Shown here: one piece after another, positions 32,102-42,935 of the stretch
How the letters are laid out: every line of letters begins with the position of its first letter
How positions within the stretch are numbered: position 1 is the stretch's first letter
Assembly (NCBI GenBank): GCA_916048095.2
Contig: OU696594.1
Span: forward strand, 4,145,781-4,209,780
Source of the DNA: Sacculina carcini
Taxonomy: Eukaryota > Arthropoda > Thecostraca > Sacculinidae
Length of the DNA stretch: 64,000 nt
Reading direction: 5' to 3'
Position numbers and translations under genes: made by a program
Notes under the pieces: generated by a model
The model's input: only the letters and a program-made list of their open reading frames with translations
Databases searched by the model: none
What the model was told of the DNA's origin: nothing

Positions 32102-32367
32102 TGTAATATCGAGCGGGCCGAAGAGACACGATACACACGAGAAACAATATATGCACACGTCAAAGCTCTCACCACAAGTGACCTACAAACCTAGAGCGAC
32201 CCAGTTATATACCCTCGGTTAGTTAATGCACACAACCAATCATGCCTACCGGCAATAGACCATTCGCTCGCTACCGGTAACGCCCAACCCATTGCGATCC
32301 TATAGTGCACAATCACACTGACATTAACCATGACCCAATAGGTGGCGCCTTATAGCTCTATACTACA
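32102..32367 (-). repeat. 3' LTR of gypsy C (266 bp, arm 1)
   Basis: TG...CA ends on the minus strand, with a GGTATATAAC promoter box inside. The neighbouring base run CATGT (ACATG on the minus strand) may be one half of its target duplication; the other half is lost. Confidence 0.85.
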
Positions 32368-32391
32368 TACCCCCACACTTCAAAGCTTTCC

Positions 32392-35300
32392 CTATGCACT
32401 CCGCAATTTAGAGGGCAGCCATCGGCGACGTCCTCTCGACGACGGCTGCAGCTCGTACGTGTCCGTCGTTGTCGTCCCGTCGTCTGGCACGTCATGACTG
32501 ACCGTGGCTGGGCCGTTACGGCGCCGTGTGCCCTGGTCGGTGTCGACGGTCGTCGGGTCGTGCCACAGGAAGTCGTCGTCATTCACTGCTTCCTTGGCTC
32601 TGGCCAACTGAGCCGGATTTCGCACGCTTCCGTCCTCCAACAGGAACGACGATCCTCTTCTGGCCACAACTTTTTGCGGCGGACTGAAACGCGGAGACAT
32701 TTTCGGCACTCGTCCTGGAGAACGTACATGCACCGCGTCGCCTGGATGGATCTTCGGCTCTCGTGCAGCGTGACGGCGATCGTAATTTTTCTTGTTGCGT
32801 CGCTGCTGTCGCTCCACACGTGTGCGCACGTCTCCAGGCGCACATTGCTTCGTCGTGGCCGGCACGGGCAGAGACAGTCGGATCGCGCGGCCGTGGAGCA
32901 GCACTGATGGTGCACAACCCGTACTACAGTGCGGGGTGGCTCTATACTGAGCCAGCAGACGCCTGACTCGCTCTCTGAAGGCGCCCTTGTGGTGCTCCTG
33001 AAGCCACGACTTGAACGTCCTGTTGAAGCGCTCAACAGCGGCGTTCCCGCGGGGCCAGTAGGCGGCTGATCGCAGGTGTTCAATATCTCGTTGCTTCAGG
33101 AACGACTGAAAGTCGCCACCGACGAATTGGCGCCCGTTGTCACTGACGATTTGGTCAGGATATCCTTCTCGTGCGAACACGCTGTCGAGAAACTCGATAA
33201 TGTGTGACGTCTCAGCCGACGGGGTCATACACACCTCCGCCCACTTTGAGTAGTAATCAACGAGCGTCACCGCGAACCGACAGTCCTCGGGCGCTCTGTC
33301 CAGCGGTCCGACGATGTCGACGCCCAGTTTTGCCCATGGCCGCTCGGGCAATTCAACAGGCTGAAGTGGAGCGATGCGCGTGCGGTTGCACAGTACCTTA
33401 TCACTCGTTTGACATGCTGCACACCGGTCGACAACCCGCTGAGCGTCGGCGTCCATGCCCGGCCACCACGCCAGGCTACGGAGTAGCTGCTTGGTGCGGA
33501 CACACCCGTCATGCGCCGCGTGTGCACGGGATAGATAATCGTCCCGCAACCTTGCTGGCACGACTAATTGATGACCGGCGCGAATGACCAGCTCGCCGTC
33601 CACCGACAGTTCGTGACGAATGGCAAAATACGGCCTGATAGCCGCGCTGCATTGTTTCGCTGCCTCCGGGAACCCTTCCAGAACGTGCCTGCGAAGTGCG
33701 ACGATGTCCGGGTCTGCACGGCTCGCGTCACGAACCGCGCTCATCGACAGGCTGGGCTCGTCGTCGTCCAGTGTTGCGATGACGTCATATTCATCGCCGT
33801 CGTCCTCGTCACATGCCGAGTGCGAGCTCGCTGGCGGCAGACGCGACAGTGCATCTGCGCCAGGAATTGACTTGCCTGGCACGTGTTGTACGCTGTATGA
33901 GTACGGGATCAATCTCGCTTGCCATCGGGCGACACGAGCACCCGCACGTCCACTGAAGTTCGCCGACAGAACTGATTTCAGCGCGCTGTGGTCTGTTCGG
34001 AGAGTGAAATGGCGGCCCCATAAAAACATCTTCCACTTTTCAACAGCCAAAACTGCTGCCAGTGTCTCCCGCTCGGTGACTGAATATTTTTGCTCAGCTG
34101 GTGACAGCTTACGGCTCCAAAACGAGATGATGGCCTCGTTTCCGTCGTCGCCGATCTGAGATAGAACGCCGCCGCATCCCTTCTGACTGGCGTCGGTTGT
34201 GACGATCGTCGGTTTCGACGTGTCGTACCGACGGAGCGGGTCGGCAGAAACAATCAGCTGCTTGACTTTCTCGAACACTTCCTCGTGCTGCTGCATCCAT
34301 GTAAACGTGGTATTTTTCTTCAACAGATCCTGTAGCGGGCTCACAGTGCTGGCGTAGTGCGGAATAAAGTGCGACAGCCAGCCGCACAGTCCTAAAAAGC
34401 TGCGCAGTTCTTTGGCGTCTGACGGCGCTTGCGCGTCACGAATAGCTCGCAGATGATCGTGTGATGGTGACACGTCACTGCCTGACACACGCAAGCCACA
34501 GAACTCAAGCTCGGTCTTCGCCACCGCCGATTTGTCGAGGTTTAGCGTCACATTTGCCGCATTTAGCCGATTCATCACCTCACGAAGCCTCCGATCGTGA
34601 GTCTCTCGAGTCCGTCCGCAGCAGACAATGTCATCCAAATAGTGGACACATCCGTCTATTCCGGTCAGCAGCTTGTCCAAGAGTCGTTGGAAAGCCGCTC
34701 CCGCGGAGGCGAGACCAAACGGCACTCGTCGGAATTGAAAGAGTCCTTCGTGAGTGATAAAGGCGGTCATCTGTCGAGACTCCGGGTGAAGCATCATCTG
34801 GTGATATGCCGAGCGTAGGTCCAGTTTTGTGAAGTATGTGCCCTTTAATTGGCACATCAGCTCGGACAGCGTCGGTAAGGGATGCACTTCCGTGATGATT
34901 TGACTGTTTGGTCCGCGTAAATCGACGCACAGTCGTATGCCGCCAGATTTTCTCCTCGCCACGACGATAGGACTGACCCATTGTGAAGCGTCGGTCTTCT
35001 CTATGATCCCTTCGTTCTGCAGTCGTTGCAGTTCTGCAGATACCTCCGCCCTGACAGAAAGCGGCAGGCGGCGAAGCGGATATGATGTTGGCTGAGCGTC
35101 TGGCTTTAACTGAATGCGATGGCAGAACCCCGCAATGGGCGGCAGACACTCGTCCGTCGCTGTGGCATGGCCGAATACTGCGCTGATGACACCTTCACCA
35201 GGTCGTATTGTGAGTCCTAGATCAGCCATAGTGGTGAGTCCCAGAAGACCTTCAGTCGAGGCAGTGTCGATCACGTAAAATTCAGAGCGTGCAGTGTGTT

Positions 35301-35691
35301 CTCCCACCTGTACTGTTGCCGGCAGAACACCTACCACGTCCAGCGGTTTCCGACCCACGCCGTAGAGTCGGGTGTCCGTGTGCGTCACTTCCGACCCTTT
35401 GAAGAGTGACCTTGCCAGGGGAAGGCTGAGAATTGAAACACTCGCGCCGGTGTCAACCTGCAGACAGACTGTGGCGGACGTACCATTGCTTACGGTTACA
35501 AGCGCATCACACATAATTTTCTTGCCTGCTGAGGAACACGACAAGATGGTGACGCTCTTTACCGGACGCTTGGTTTTCTTTATGCATTTTGACTGGCACA
35601 CGGCAGCCCAGTGACCTGTTCGGCCGCAATTGTTACATTGAGATGTCCTGGCTGGGCAAAACAGGACGAGGACGTTCAACAGGACGTTCAA
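32392..35691 (-). CDS. pol: Gypsy C pol polyprotein, intact 1,099 codons
   Basis: Starts inside Gag at the zinc knuckle (C19, C22, H27, C32), then protease DTGAS (D80), RT with LDLRSAYHQM (D291) and catalytic YLDD (351-354), RNase H (TTDASQKGCGGVL, then VTERETLAAV and VPGKSIPGADALSRL), integrase zinc domain (HDGCVRTKQLL...CAACQ) and core D-D-E in GVDIVGPLD, VSDNGRQFV and AAVERFNRTF, and a basic C-terminal tail. No stop or frameshift. The rest of Gag and the 5' LTR are missing because the inverted duplication joins at 35675. It is closely related to gypsy D but unbroken. Confidence 0.9.
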   Translation of the reverse strand: MNVLLNVLVLFCPARTSQCNNCGRTGHWAAVCQSKCIKKTKRPVKSVTILSCSSAGKKIMCDALVTVSNGTSATVCLQVDTGASVSILSLPLARSLFKGSEVTHTDTRLYGVGRKPLDVVGVLPATVQVGEHTARSEFYVIDTASTEGLLGLTTMADLGLTIRPGEGVISAVFGHATATDECLPPIAGFCHRIQLKPDAQPTSYPLRRLPLSVRAEVSAELQRLQNEGIIEKTDASQWVSPIVVARRKSGGIRLCVDLRGPNSQIITEVHPLPTLSELMCQLKGTYFTKLDLRSAYHQMMLHPESRQMTAFITHEGLFQFRRVPFGLASAGAAFQRLLDKLLTGIDGCVHYLDDIVCCGRTRETHDRRLREVMNRLNAANVTLNLDKSAVAKTELEFCGLRVSGSDVSPSHDHLRAIRDAQAPSDAKELRSFLGLCGWLSHFIPHYASTVSPLQDLLKKNTTFTWMQQHEEVFEKVKQLIVSADPLRRYDTSKPTIVTTDASQKGCGGVLSQIGDDGNEAIISFWSRKLSPAEQKYSVTERETLAAVLAVEKWKMFLWGRHFTLRTDHSALKSVLSANFSGRAGARVARWQARLIPYSYSVQHVPGKSIPGADALSRLPPASSHSACDEDDGDEYDVIATLDDDEPSLSMSAVRDASRADPDIVALRRHVLEGFPEAAKQCSAAIRPYFAIRHELSVDGELVIRAGHQLVVPARLRDDYLSRAHAAHDGCVRTKQLLRSLAWWPGMDADAQRVVDRCAACQTSDKVLCNRTRIAPLQPVELPERPWAKLGVDIVGPLDRAPEDCRFAVTLVDYYSKWAEVCMTPSAETSHIIEFLDSVFAREGYPDQIVSDNGRQFVGGDFQSFLKQRDIEHLRSAAYWPRGNAAVERFNRTFKSWLQEHHKGAFRERVRRLLAQYRATPHCSTGCAPSVLLHGRAIRLSLPVPATTKQCAPGDVRTRVERQQRRNKKNYDRRHAAREPKIHPGDAVHVRSPGRVPKMSPRFSPPQKVVARRGSSFLLEDGSVRNPAQLARAKEAVNDDDFLWHDPTTVDTDQGTRRRNGPATVSHDVPDDGTTTTDTYELQPSSRGRRRWLPSKLRSA
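33028..35674 (-). other. Spacer of the inverted duplication
   Basis: Single-copy 2,647-bp segment between the arms. It carries the gypsy C protease, RT, RNase H and most of integrase. At the right junction, GGACG occurs on both sides, so a few bases of microhomology are possible. Confidence 0.85.
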
Positions 35692-36310
35692 GTCGTGGCT
35701 TCAGGAGCACCACAAGGGCGCGTTCAGAGAGCGAGTCAGGCGTCTGCTGGCTCAGTATAGAGCCACCCCGCACTGTAGTACGGGTTGTGCACCATCAGTG
35801 CTGCTCCACGGCCGCGCGATCCGACTGTCTCTGCCCGTGCCGGCCACGACGAAGCAATGTGCGCCTGGAGACGTGCGCACACGTGTGGAGCGACAGCAGC
35901 GACGCAACAAGAAAAATTACGATCGCCGTCACGCTGCACGAGAGCCGAAGATCCATCCAGGCGACGCGGTGCATGTACGTTCTCCAGGACGAGTGCCGAA
36001 AATGTCTCCGCGTTTCAGTCCGCCGCAAAAAGTTGTGGCCAGAAGAGGATCGTCGTTCCTGTTGGAGGACGGAAGCGTGCGAAATCCGGCTCAGTTGGCC
36101 AGAGCCAAGGAAGCAGTGAATGACGACGACTTCCTGTGGCACGACCCGACGACCGTCGACACCGACCAGGGCACACGGCGCCGTAACGGCCCAGCCACGG
36201 TCAGTCATGACGTGCCAGACGACGGGACGACAACGACGGACACGTACGAGCTGCAGCCGTCGTCGAGAGGACGTCGCCGATGGCTGCCCTCTAAATTGCG
36301 GAGTGCATAG
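35675..36310 (+). pseudogene. Gypsy C pol 3' end (arm 2 copy)
   Basis: Plus-strand copy of the last 211 codons of gypsy C pol, from FNRTFKSWLQ to WLPSKLRSA, beginning exactly at the arm boundary. Confidence 0.85.
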
Positions 36311-36334
36311 GGAAAGCTTTGAAGTGTGGGGGTA

Positions 36335-36600
36335 TGTAGTATAGAGCTATAAGGCGCCACCTATTGGGTCATGGTTAATGTCAGTGTGATTGTGCACTAT
36401 AGGATCGCAATGGGTTGGGCGTTACCGGTAGCGAGCGAATGGTCTATTGCCGGTAGGCATGATTGGTTGTGTGCATTAACTAACCGAGGGTATATAACTG
36501 GGTCGCTCTAGGTTTGTAGGTCACTTGTGGTGAGAGCTTTGACGTGTGCATATATTGTTTCTCGTGTGTATCGTGTCTCTTCGGCCCGCTCGATATTACA
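36335..36600 (+). repeat. 3' LTR of gypsy C (arm 2 copy)
   Basis: Reverse complement of 32102-32367, followed by ACATG and the LINE-alpha 3' region. Confidence 0.85.
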
Positions 36601-36985
36601 ACATGCAATAATAAAACTAAATAAAATAAATAAGCCAGAATACATGTAACATGCAAATGCAGAAACTACAAAACTGCAGAGAAAAACATGCGAACATACA
36701 TGGCAAATTATAGAGGTCGTGACAAGAAACAGAATATAGGTGTAATAACAAAAGGCAGCACGTAAGTAAATAAATATGCCACTACAAATATAACATGCGA
36801 ATCAGGCAGACATGCAAACATATACAAGCACACATACAAACAAGTATAGAGAATGCAGTTATGAGCAAGTTATTTAATCTAATATCAAGAAAAGGTCTAG
36901 CATGCACACATACAAAACAAGAACAAATAATGCAATTATGAGCATGCTTTTAGCTTTTATGCTTTTAGCATTATGAGCAGGTCAT
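36601..36985 (-). repeat. LINE-alpha 3' untranslated region
   Basis: AT-rich, with a duplicated TCTAATATCAAG/TCTAATAGCGAG-like motif around 36880 and 36990. The terminal GCGCTATA motif and tail of the family are not seen, so gypsy C probably inserted upstream of the true 3' end. Confidence 0.6.
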
Positions 36986-37855
36986 TTAATCTAATAGCGA
37001 GAGAAGGTGAGAATGTAGTAGCTTCGAGAATGATTTAACAGAAGTGGAGGAGAGTTCATATGGAAGGTTGTTGTACATACGTGGTGCAGTAAACTGAAGA
37101 GAGCGTGTCGACCAGAAAGATTCACAAAGAGAACGAGGTTCAAGGAGTACTTTGAACTGTCGTGTATCACGAGGACCAACATGTGGCGATAGGAGTTCTA
37201 GAAGATACTGCGGTGAATCAGAAAGATGTAAGAGCTTGTATGTCAGTAAACAGATTTTATGATGAATGCGGTAGGGTATGGGTAGGATACCCAGGTCACG
37301 TAGATGGGATGATGTGGGGTGATGTGGAGGAAGGCGAAGGATGAAACGACAGGCTTGATTAAGGATAGACTGCAGTATGTTATAGGATTTCTGTGGAAGG
37401 TGTAGAAATAGTGAATTGCAGTAGTCAATGCGGGGAAGTATGAGAGCAGATACCAGAGAGTGTGCGAGAGGAGAGTCAATGTAAGGACGGATCAAATATA
37501 GATTTCGGATAATTAACCGACAGATATGAGCGGTAGAAGTGAAGTGTTCTTGATAGGATAGGTGCGGATTTAGTATAATACCGAGGTCACGTACATGGGA
37601 TGAAAGAAGCAAGTCAGACAGAGCAGGGTGGATCTTAGGCGGGTGAAGAACAATATATTCAGTTTTAGAAGGATTGATGATCAGTGATCGTGAGGAGGCC
37701 CAAGATGAGATAGTGTCCATGATATGAGGAACAGACTTTTGATAGGATAAGGGAAGGAAAATCTGGACGTCATCTGCATATATATGAAAAGAAAGGGATA
37801 ATTTGCGCAATGTGGGACAGAGAGATGACATGTAAATGTTGAAAAGAATAGGCCC
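36986..37855 (-). pseudogene. LINE-alpha RT, 3' part
   Basis: Same frame as the arm 1 copy. The RT frame is cut at GPILF by gypsy B and continues at 42052 with VPQGSSLGP, which restores the VPQGSSLGPILFNIYMSS motif across the insertion. Confidence 0.85.
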
Positions 37856-38133
37856 TGTCGCGCTCCGAAAACCCTCGACCTTCTACTTAAGGTTTTATTC
37901 AACTAAAACAACCAAGTACATCTGAAAACAACACCAAAATAATATGTTACAAATATTCACATTATCAGATGACATATACAAAAATACAGTTACTTGATAA
38001 GCAACAACACCACATCACCGTATAGCCTTTGACGAGACACAATAAACACAGAGATACAAAATGACAATATTGCCAGGTATGGCTTAGTTGCCACCCTTGG
38101 CGTAAACCAAATTAGGCGCAAAATATCATTACA
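37856..38133 (-). repeat. 3' LTR of gypsy B (278 bp)
   Basis: TG...CA ends; one difference from the 5' LTR (near 38023). Confidence 0.9.
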
Positions 38134-38150
38134 CTCTCCGCTGCATTATT

Positions 38151-40405
38151 TTACTGATATCGCCGATTCCTGATCACGACCCGACCACGTCTTGTAACAT
38201 CTGGAATAAATGAGAGAGCATCCCTCTGATCCACGTCTGCATGGTGTTCCTCGCGGTGAACTTCCGTCGCTTGATCAGGAATGTTTCGCTTGCCCCTGGT
38301 CCTTTCAGGATCTTCGCTCTGCATAGTTGCATTCCGATCTTCAGCTTCGCAAGGACTTCCAGCCGACGGTTGAAGAGACACATCAATCTCAGATGCTTCC
38401 GGGTGTTCGTGCGAGAGTAAAGAGCGCTCACTGGTATCTGGTGAAGGAGCTAGATCTCCAGTTGACACGGTTGATTGACGACCATCAGGAAAACGAACTC
38501 TGGCATAATTTGGAGTTGCTGAAATGATCTCAACCCGTTCTACAAGTGGATCAGACTTGCGTTGGCGTACAAACTTTCGAAGCAGTGCCGGGCCTCCTTG
38601 CAGCCATTCTGGTATGGTATAGCCGTGGCCTGACCTTCTTTGAAAAGCAAACAGTCTTTCGTGAGGAGTCGCGTTGGTAGCGGTACAGAGGAGCGAGCGA
38701 ATGGCGTGCAGGGCCATATCGAGTACTTCTTGCCAGTGACTGTCATCAAGTCCGCTAGATCTTAAAGCTAGTTGAATCGCTTTCCATACTATTCCATTGA
38801 TGCGTTCACATTGTCCATTTCCACTTGGGTGATACGGTGTAGAGTGAGTAATAATAATACCATGCTTCCACAAAAATTCCTTTACTTCCGATGACACGAA
38901 TTGCGCCCCGCGATCGCTATGCATCGATTCAGGACATCCGCAGAGCGCAAACAGTTTCTGAAGGCAATGTATAACCGTCTTAGTAGACATGTCCTCACGT
39001 GGAAAAACAAACGGATAGCGTGAATACTCATCTACAATCACAAGGAGATATCGCATTCTGTTTCTTGACGGTTTTGGTCCCACAAAATCCATAGAAAGTC
39101 TTTCAAAAGGTGATCGTGATTGGATAAGACGGCCAGCAGGAGGCTTGTAGAATCTTGGTTTTAATTCTGCACAAACGTGGCACTGGGCGCACACTCGCTT
39201 AACATCTTCCATAGAAAACGGTAAGTTCTTCTGACGCACAAAATGATAAAGCCTTGCTGTGCCAGGATGACAGAGCGCTATATGGAGATCTTTGAGGGAC
39301 ACTGTGCATGTTGCTGCACATGAGCGAGACAGCGCATCAGCTGGTGCGTTCAGAGTTCCTGGCCTGTATACTATATCATATGAGTAATTCGCCAGTTCCA
39401 ATCTCCACCTCAACAACTTATCATTTTTTATTCGATTTGGCGCTCTGGTGTTGAACATATACGAGGCAGCTTGCTGATCCGTAACAATAGTAAAATGTCT
39501 ACCTAGCAGCAAATCACGCCATTTACGGACTGATTCAACAATAGCTGCAGCCTCACGTTCCACTGCTGAATGCGATCGCTCAGCTTGAGTCAGAGTCCTG
39601 GAGAAATACGCGACCGGACGTCCATTCTGCGATAAACAAGCAGCTACCGCCATCGCAGATGCATCTGTATCCACTCTGAATGGCACATCGTCCTCAATTG
39701 CTGCCACCGATGCTCGGCATATCTCATCCTTGATGTTCTGAAATCTCATTCTGAGCTGGCTCACCATTGGGAATGATTTTACATTTAAGAGTGGAGATAT
39801 ACGATCTGAGAAATTTTCAACCCATGGAGAATAGTAGGAAAACAGCCCCAATGCCCGCTTGAGCGACTTACTGCACGACGGGATGGGAAGATTTCTCAAT
39901 GGTGTGAGTCGTTCTGGATCAGGACTGATGGTTCCATTGTCGAGCATATGGCCGAGAAACCTTAACTTTGTAATTCCGTACTCACATTTGTCGTCATTCA
40001 GCTGGAGATTGAGTCGACGAGCCACATCATTGAAAGCATCCATATTCTTTTCAAGTTCTTCTTTTGTCGCACCGCCAGTAATGATATTGTGCATAATACG
40101 CTGGAATACGGCTACCGAATTGGTGAGGCCAAAAGGCAACCGAGTAAATTCATAGAGACTGCCACCTGCTTCAAATGCAGTGAACTTTCTTTCATCTGCT
40201 CGTATTGGGCATTGATGATACGCTGACTTGAGGTCAAGTTTGCTGAAAATTCTAAATTTGGAGAGTTGTCGTATGATGTCTGATATTTTGGGTATCGGAA
40301 ACGCATCAAGGTGAGTGAAACGATTAATGGTGCTGGAATAATCGATTACCATGCGGCGTTTCTGTCTTTCATTGTGAGTAACGAGTGCTTGTGCGCCACG
40401 GCGAA
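38151..40405 (-). pseudogene. pol: Gypsy B RT-RNase H-integrase, catalytic RT motif deleted
   Basis: 733 codons are open from 40352; coding begins a little upstream, after a one-base shift from the protease frame near 40405. RT shows MVIDYSSTIN, FSKLDLKSAYHQ, TAFEAGGSLYEFTRLPFGLT and then HNIITGGATKEELEKN. The expected 15-20 residues with the YxDD catalytic pair before GGATKEEL are absent, without loss of frame. RNase H (FRVDTDASAMAVAACLS...VEREAAAIV...NAPADALSR) and integrase (HPGTARLYHFVR...CHVC, LSMDFVGPKPS, HSDRGAQFVSS, GQCERINGIV) are complete, as is the C-terminal VRFPDGRQSTVS tail. Confidence 0.85.
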
Positions 40406-41752
40406 GAAGATTTCACAATCACACCCTCTTTCAGTAATTTTTCCACTTCTGCTCGAATAAACTGCCGGTCAGGAACAGAGTATTGTCTGCCTCTGGTTGC
40501 AATGGGTTTGCAATCATCAGATAAGTTGGTGAAAAGTGGTGGTGGCTCGATCTTCATGTGAGCAGCACCACATACATGCAAAGTCGGTGAATCTCCGCTG
40601 AAGACAAACTCAACAGTGCCATGAAGCCTCATGAACTCTTGCCCCAGAATCATTTGCGTGCATAAATCCGTCATCACAGAAAACCGCACATCCTGATATA
40701 TTCTTTCATTGACTGATACAGATGAGACGCACTCCCCTTTTGTGTGACATCTTAGTCGCGAAGAAGCCATTGTCACCGCTTCGCATGATGGTGCCACTTT
40801 CATGCCTAGGCTTTTTGCAACATCATCTCTGATAAAATTGTGGGTGCTGCCGCTGTCTACCATTGCTTTGACATCAGTGTCTTCGATTTTGACGTTCACC
40901 ACTGAACACTGCGTTCGAGAAGGCAATACAGCACTAGCTGCAGTGAAAGCAGCCTGCAATTTCGCATTCGATGGTCTCTCTTTGACATTTGAACGACATA
41001 CAGTTGAAAAATGTCCTCTTTTGCCACACAAGTAGCATTCAACGTTTCTGGCTGGACAGGCATAACGAGGATGATTAAGCCGTCCGCAGAACTGGCATTT
41101 AGCTTGTCGCTTCACTGGTTGGTGGCCAATCGCCGCACATTGCTCGCTGATGTCGATAGAAGAATGACTTTCAGATTGTTTGCCTTGCTCGACCGTCACT
41201 TGAGCTACAACAGCAGAACTGTTATAAGCGGCGGCATTTTCCTGCGCCATCTCCAGGCTTCTGGCGGTTGCTACGGCGTCATCTAGCGCGAGTTCATACT
41301 TCTCCAGTAATCTTTGACGTATACTCGTAGAAGCAAGACCCGTAATGAATGCGTGCCTCACAGCTTGTTCTGTATGTTCTGATGCAGAAACGGCTTCAAA
41401 GAAACAATCTTTTGCTAGATTTTTCAGACTCTGTACAAAATTATCAACCGATTCACCCTCGTTTTGTTTTCTGGTAGCCAGCAAATGGCGGGCGAAAACC
41501 TTATTCGCTGGTTTCACGTACGCTGATCGAAGAATTTTGATCGCGCCTTCGAATGTCGAGCACTGAGAAAACAGTGCATACACCCTTGGTGATACCAAAT
41601 TCGTTAACACACTGAGTTTGTTCGGTGGATTGCTCGGATTTGATATTGTTAACGATTCTATGCAATTCATCAGCGTTCGTTCCCAATGATTCCATTCGTC
41701 CGCAGTCGTTTCTGGGAGCCCTTCGAAACGCGTCGGTTTTAGTATATGATCC
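40369..41752 (-). CDS. gag-pro: Gypsy B Gag-protease
   Basis: Start taken at the ATG at 41750-41752, just 22 bases from the LTR. The frame is also open upstream into the LTR. Capsid region: DEWNHWERTLMNCIESL and ESVDNFVQSLKNLAKDC. Two CCHC knuckles follow: CQFCGRLNHPRYAC and CYLCGKRGHFSTVC. Protease active site: MVDSGSTHNFI, with a later QMILGQEFM block. The frame ends at 40369 after SSSPWR, where a shift of one base would carry on into RT, so a small deletion or a programmed shift separates Gag-Pro from Pol. The first is more likely because the break is inside the RT N-terminus. Confidence 0.85.
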
Positions 41753-41758
41753 ATAATG

Positions 41759-41825
41759 TTTAGTTGAATAAATTGTCGCGCTCCGAAAACCCTCGACCTT
41801 CTACTTAAGGTTTTATTCAACTAAA
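41759..41825 (-). promoter_or_regulatory. Putative self-priming hairpin of gypsy B
   Basis: TTTAGTTGAATAAA at 41759-41772 (plus strand) is the exact reverse complement of 41812-41825 inside the 5' LTR. The first lies one base from the LTR end, where a primer site belongs. Tf1- and sushi-type elements prime reverse transcription from their own RNA 5' end this way. Confidence 0.5.
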
Positions 41826-42051
41826 ACAACCAAGTACATCTGAAAACAACACCAAAATAATATGTTACAAATATTCACATTATCAGATGACATATACAAA
41901 AATACAGTTACTTGATAAGCAACAACACCACATCACCGTAGAGCCTTTGACGAGACACAATAAACACAGAGATACAAAATGACAATATTGCCAGGTATGG
42001 CTTAGTTGCCACCCTTGGCGTAAACCAAATTAGGCGCAAAATATCATTACA
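41774..42051 (-). repeat. 5' LTR of gypsy B (278 bp)
   Basis: Ends TGTCGCGC...ATTACA on the plus strand, with GGCCC beyond it. Confidence 0.9.
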
Positions 42052-42930
42052 GGCCCCAGTGATGAACCCTGGGGAACCCCTGATAAAAGAGGAAGAGTTT
42101 GTGAATGACAGGAATTGAAAAGAACAGAGTAGGAGCGATTAGTGAGGAAGGATGTTAAGAGAGAAAGAGCTGAATGGGATATTCCAATGGAAGAGAGGTC
42201 TTGAATTAAAATTTTATGATCGACGAGGTCAAAAGCAGATGACATATCCAAGAGAATAAGTAATACAGATGTTTTTTGTGAAAAATGAGAGAGTATATCG
42301 TGCTGAAGGCGAACAAGGGCAGATTCGGTTGAACGTCGTGGAACGAAGCCTGATTGAAGATCGTCAAGGAGATGATTATGATGAAGATAGGCTGATAGTT
42401 GATGGCAGATGGCAGATTCAAGGATTTTGGAGGAGAATGGAAGGAGGGAAATAGGTCGATAGTTTTTTAGAATTGTCGGATCAAGAGAGGGTTTTTTTAG
42501 GATAGGAGTGAGAATGGCATGTTTGCTGGTGATGAAGGTTCCATGAAGAAAAGAGGCATTGATGAGATAGGTCAGAAAAGGAGCGAGTAGATGAAGAGAG
42601 GACGATATAGCAGAAAAGTTTATTGGATTAGATGGACAAAATGATTTTTTGGTGTGTGTGATGAGGCGATGGGTGGTAGTTATTGAGATCTGATGAAAAA
42701 AAGTTAAGGAACATGTGGTAGAAGAAAAAGGAAAAGTTGTAGTACGTGCATGGTTTGATGGTGTAGGAAGTTCAGAGCGTAAGGAAATGAGTTTATCAGT
42801 GAAATATTTGGCAAAATTGGAGCAGGAGATGGTGGTCTCAGGGGCAGTTGGTTTGCGACCTAGAAGGGAATTCAGGGTTGACCAGAGCGGTTTTGGAGAG
42901 GATATGAGGGAAGGAATGTGATTAAGGTAG
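42052..42930 (-). pseudogene. LINE-alpha RT, 5' part
   Basis: Minus-strand RT blocks: MDMSSAFDLVDHKILIQDLS, LTNRSYSVLFNS and LLSGVPQGSSLGP up to the gypsy B insertion. Farther upstream the frame is decayed, but FVPRRSTESAL-like and LIDDRLSSS-like residues remain recognisable. Confidence 0.75.
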
Positions 42931-42935
42931 TATGA

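Larger units (their letters stand above)
30352..33027 (+). repeat. Inverted duplication, arm 1 (2,676 bp)
   Basis: Every landmark pairs with arm 2 (35675-38350) by the rule x + y = 68702, so there is no net indel over 2,676 bp. Contents from left: end of gypsy B pol, B LTR, LINE-alpha RT, C LTR, end of C pol. One mismatch was noticed (near 31306). The left junction cuts into Gmr1-like protease. Confidence 0.9.
35675..38350 (-). repeat. Inverted duplication, arm 2 (2,676 bp)
   Basis: Partner of 30352-33027. It reads into intact gypsy B and LINE-alpha on the right, so this side preserves the original neighbourhood. Confidence 0.9.
37856..42051 (-). mobile_element. Gypsy B, full length, GGCCC target duplication, RT active site missing
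   Basis: 4,196-bp element with two 278-bp LTRs and a 5-bp duplication GGCCC (37851-37855 and 42052-42056). The LTRs differ at one site noticed. The encoded proteins resemble the Mag/CsRn1-related invertebrate gypsy lineage with two zinc knuckles and DSG protease. RT lacks its YxDD block. The bases after the 5' LTR form a 14-nt inverted match with the LTR itself and no standard tRNA primer site is seen. Confidence 0.9.

Noticed and set aside
35589..36119. Arginine-rich ORFs on the plus strand over the gypsy C pol end (and mirror ORFs at 32.5-33.1 kb)
   Set aside because: Out-of-frame shadows of the pol C-terminus, duplicated by the inverted repeat.
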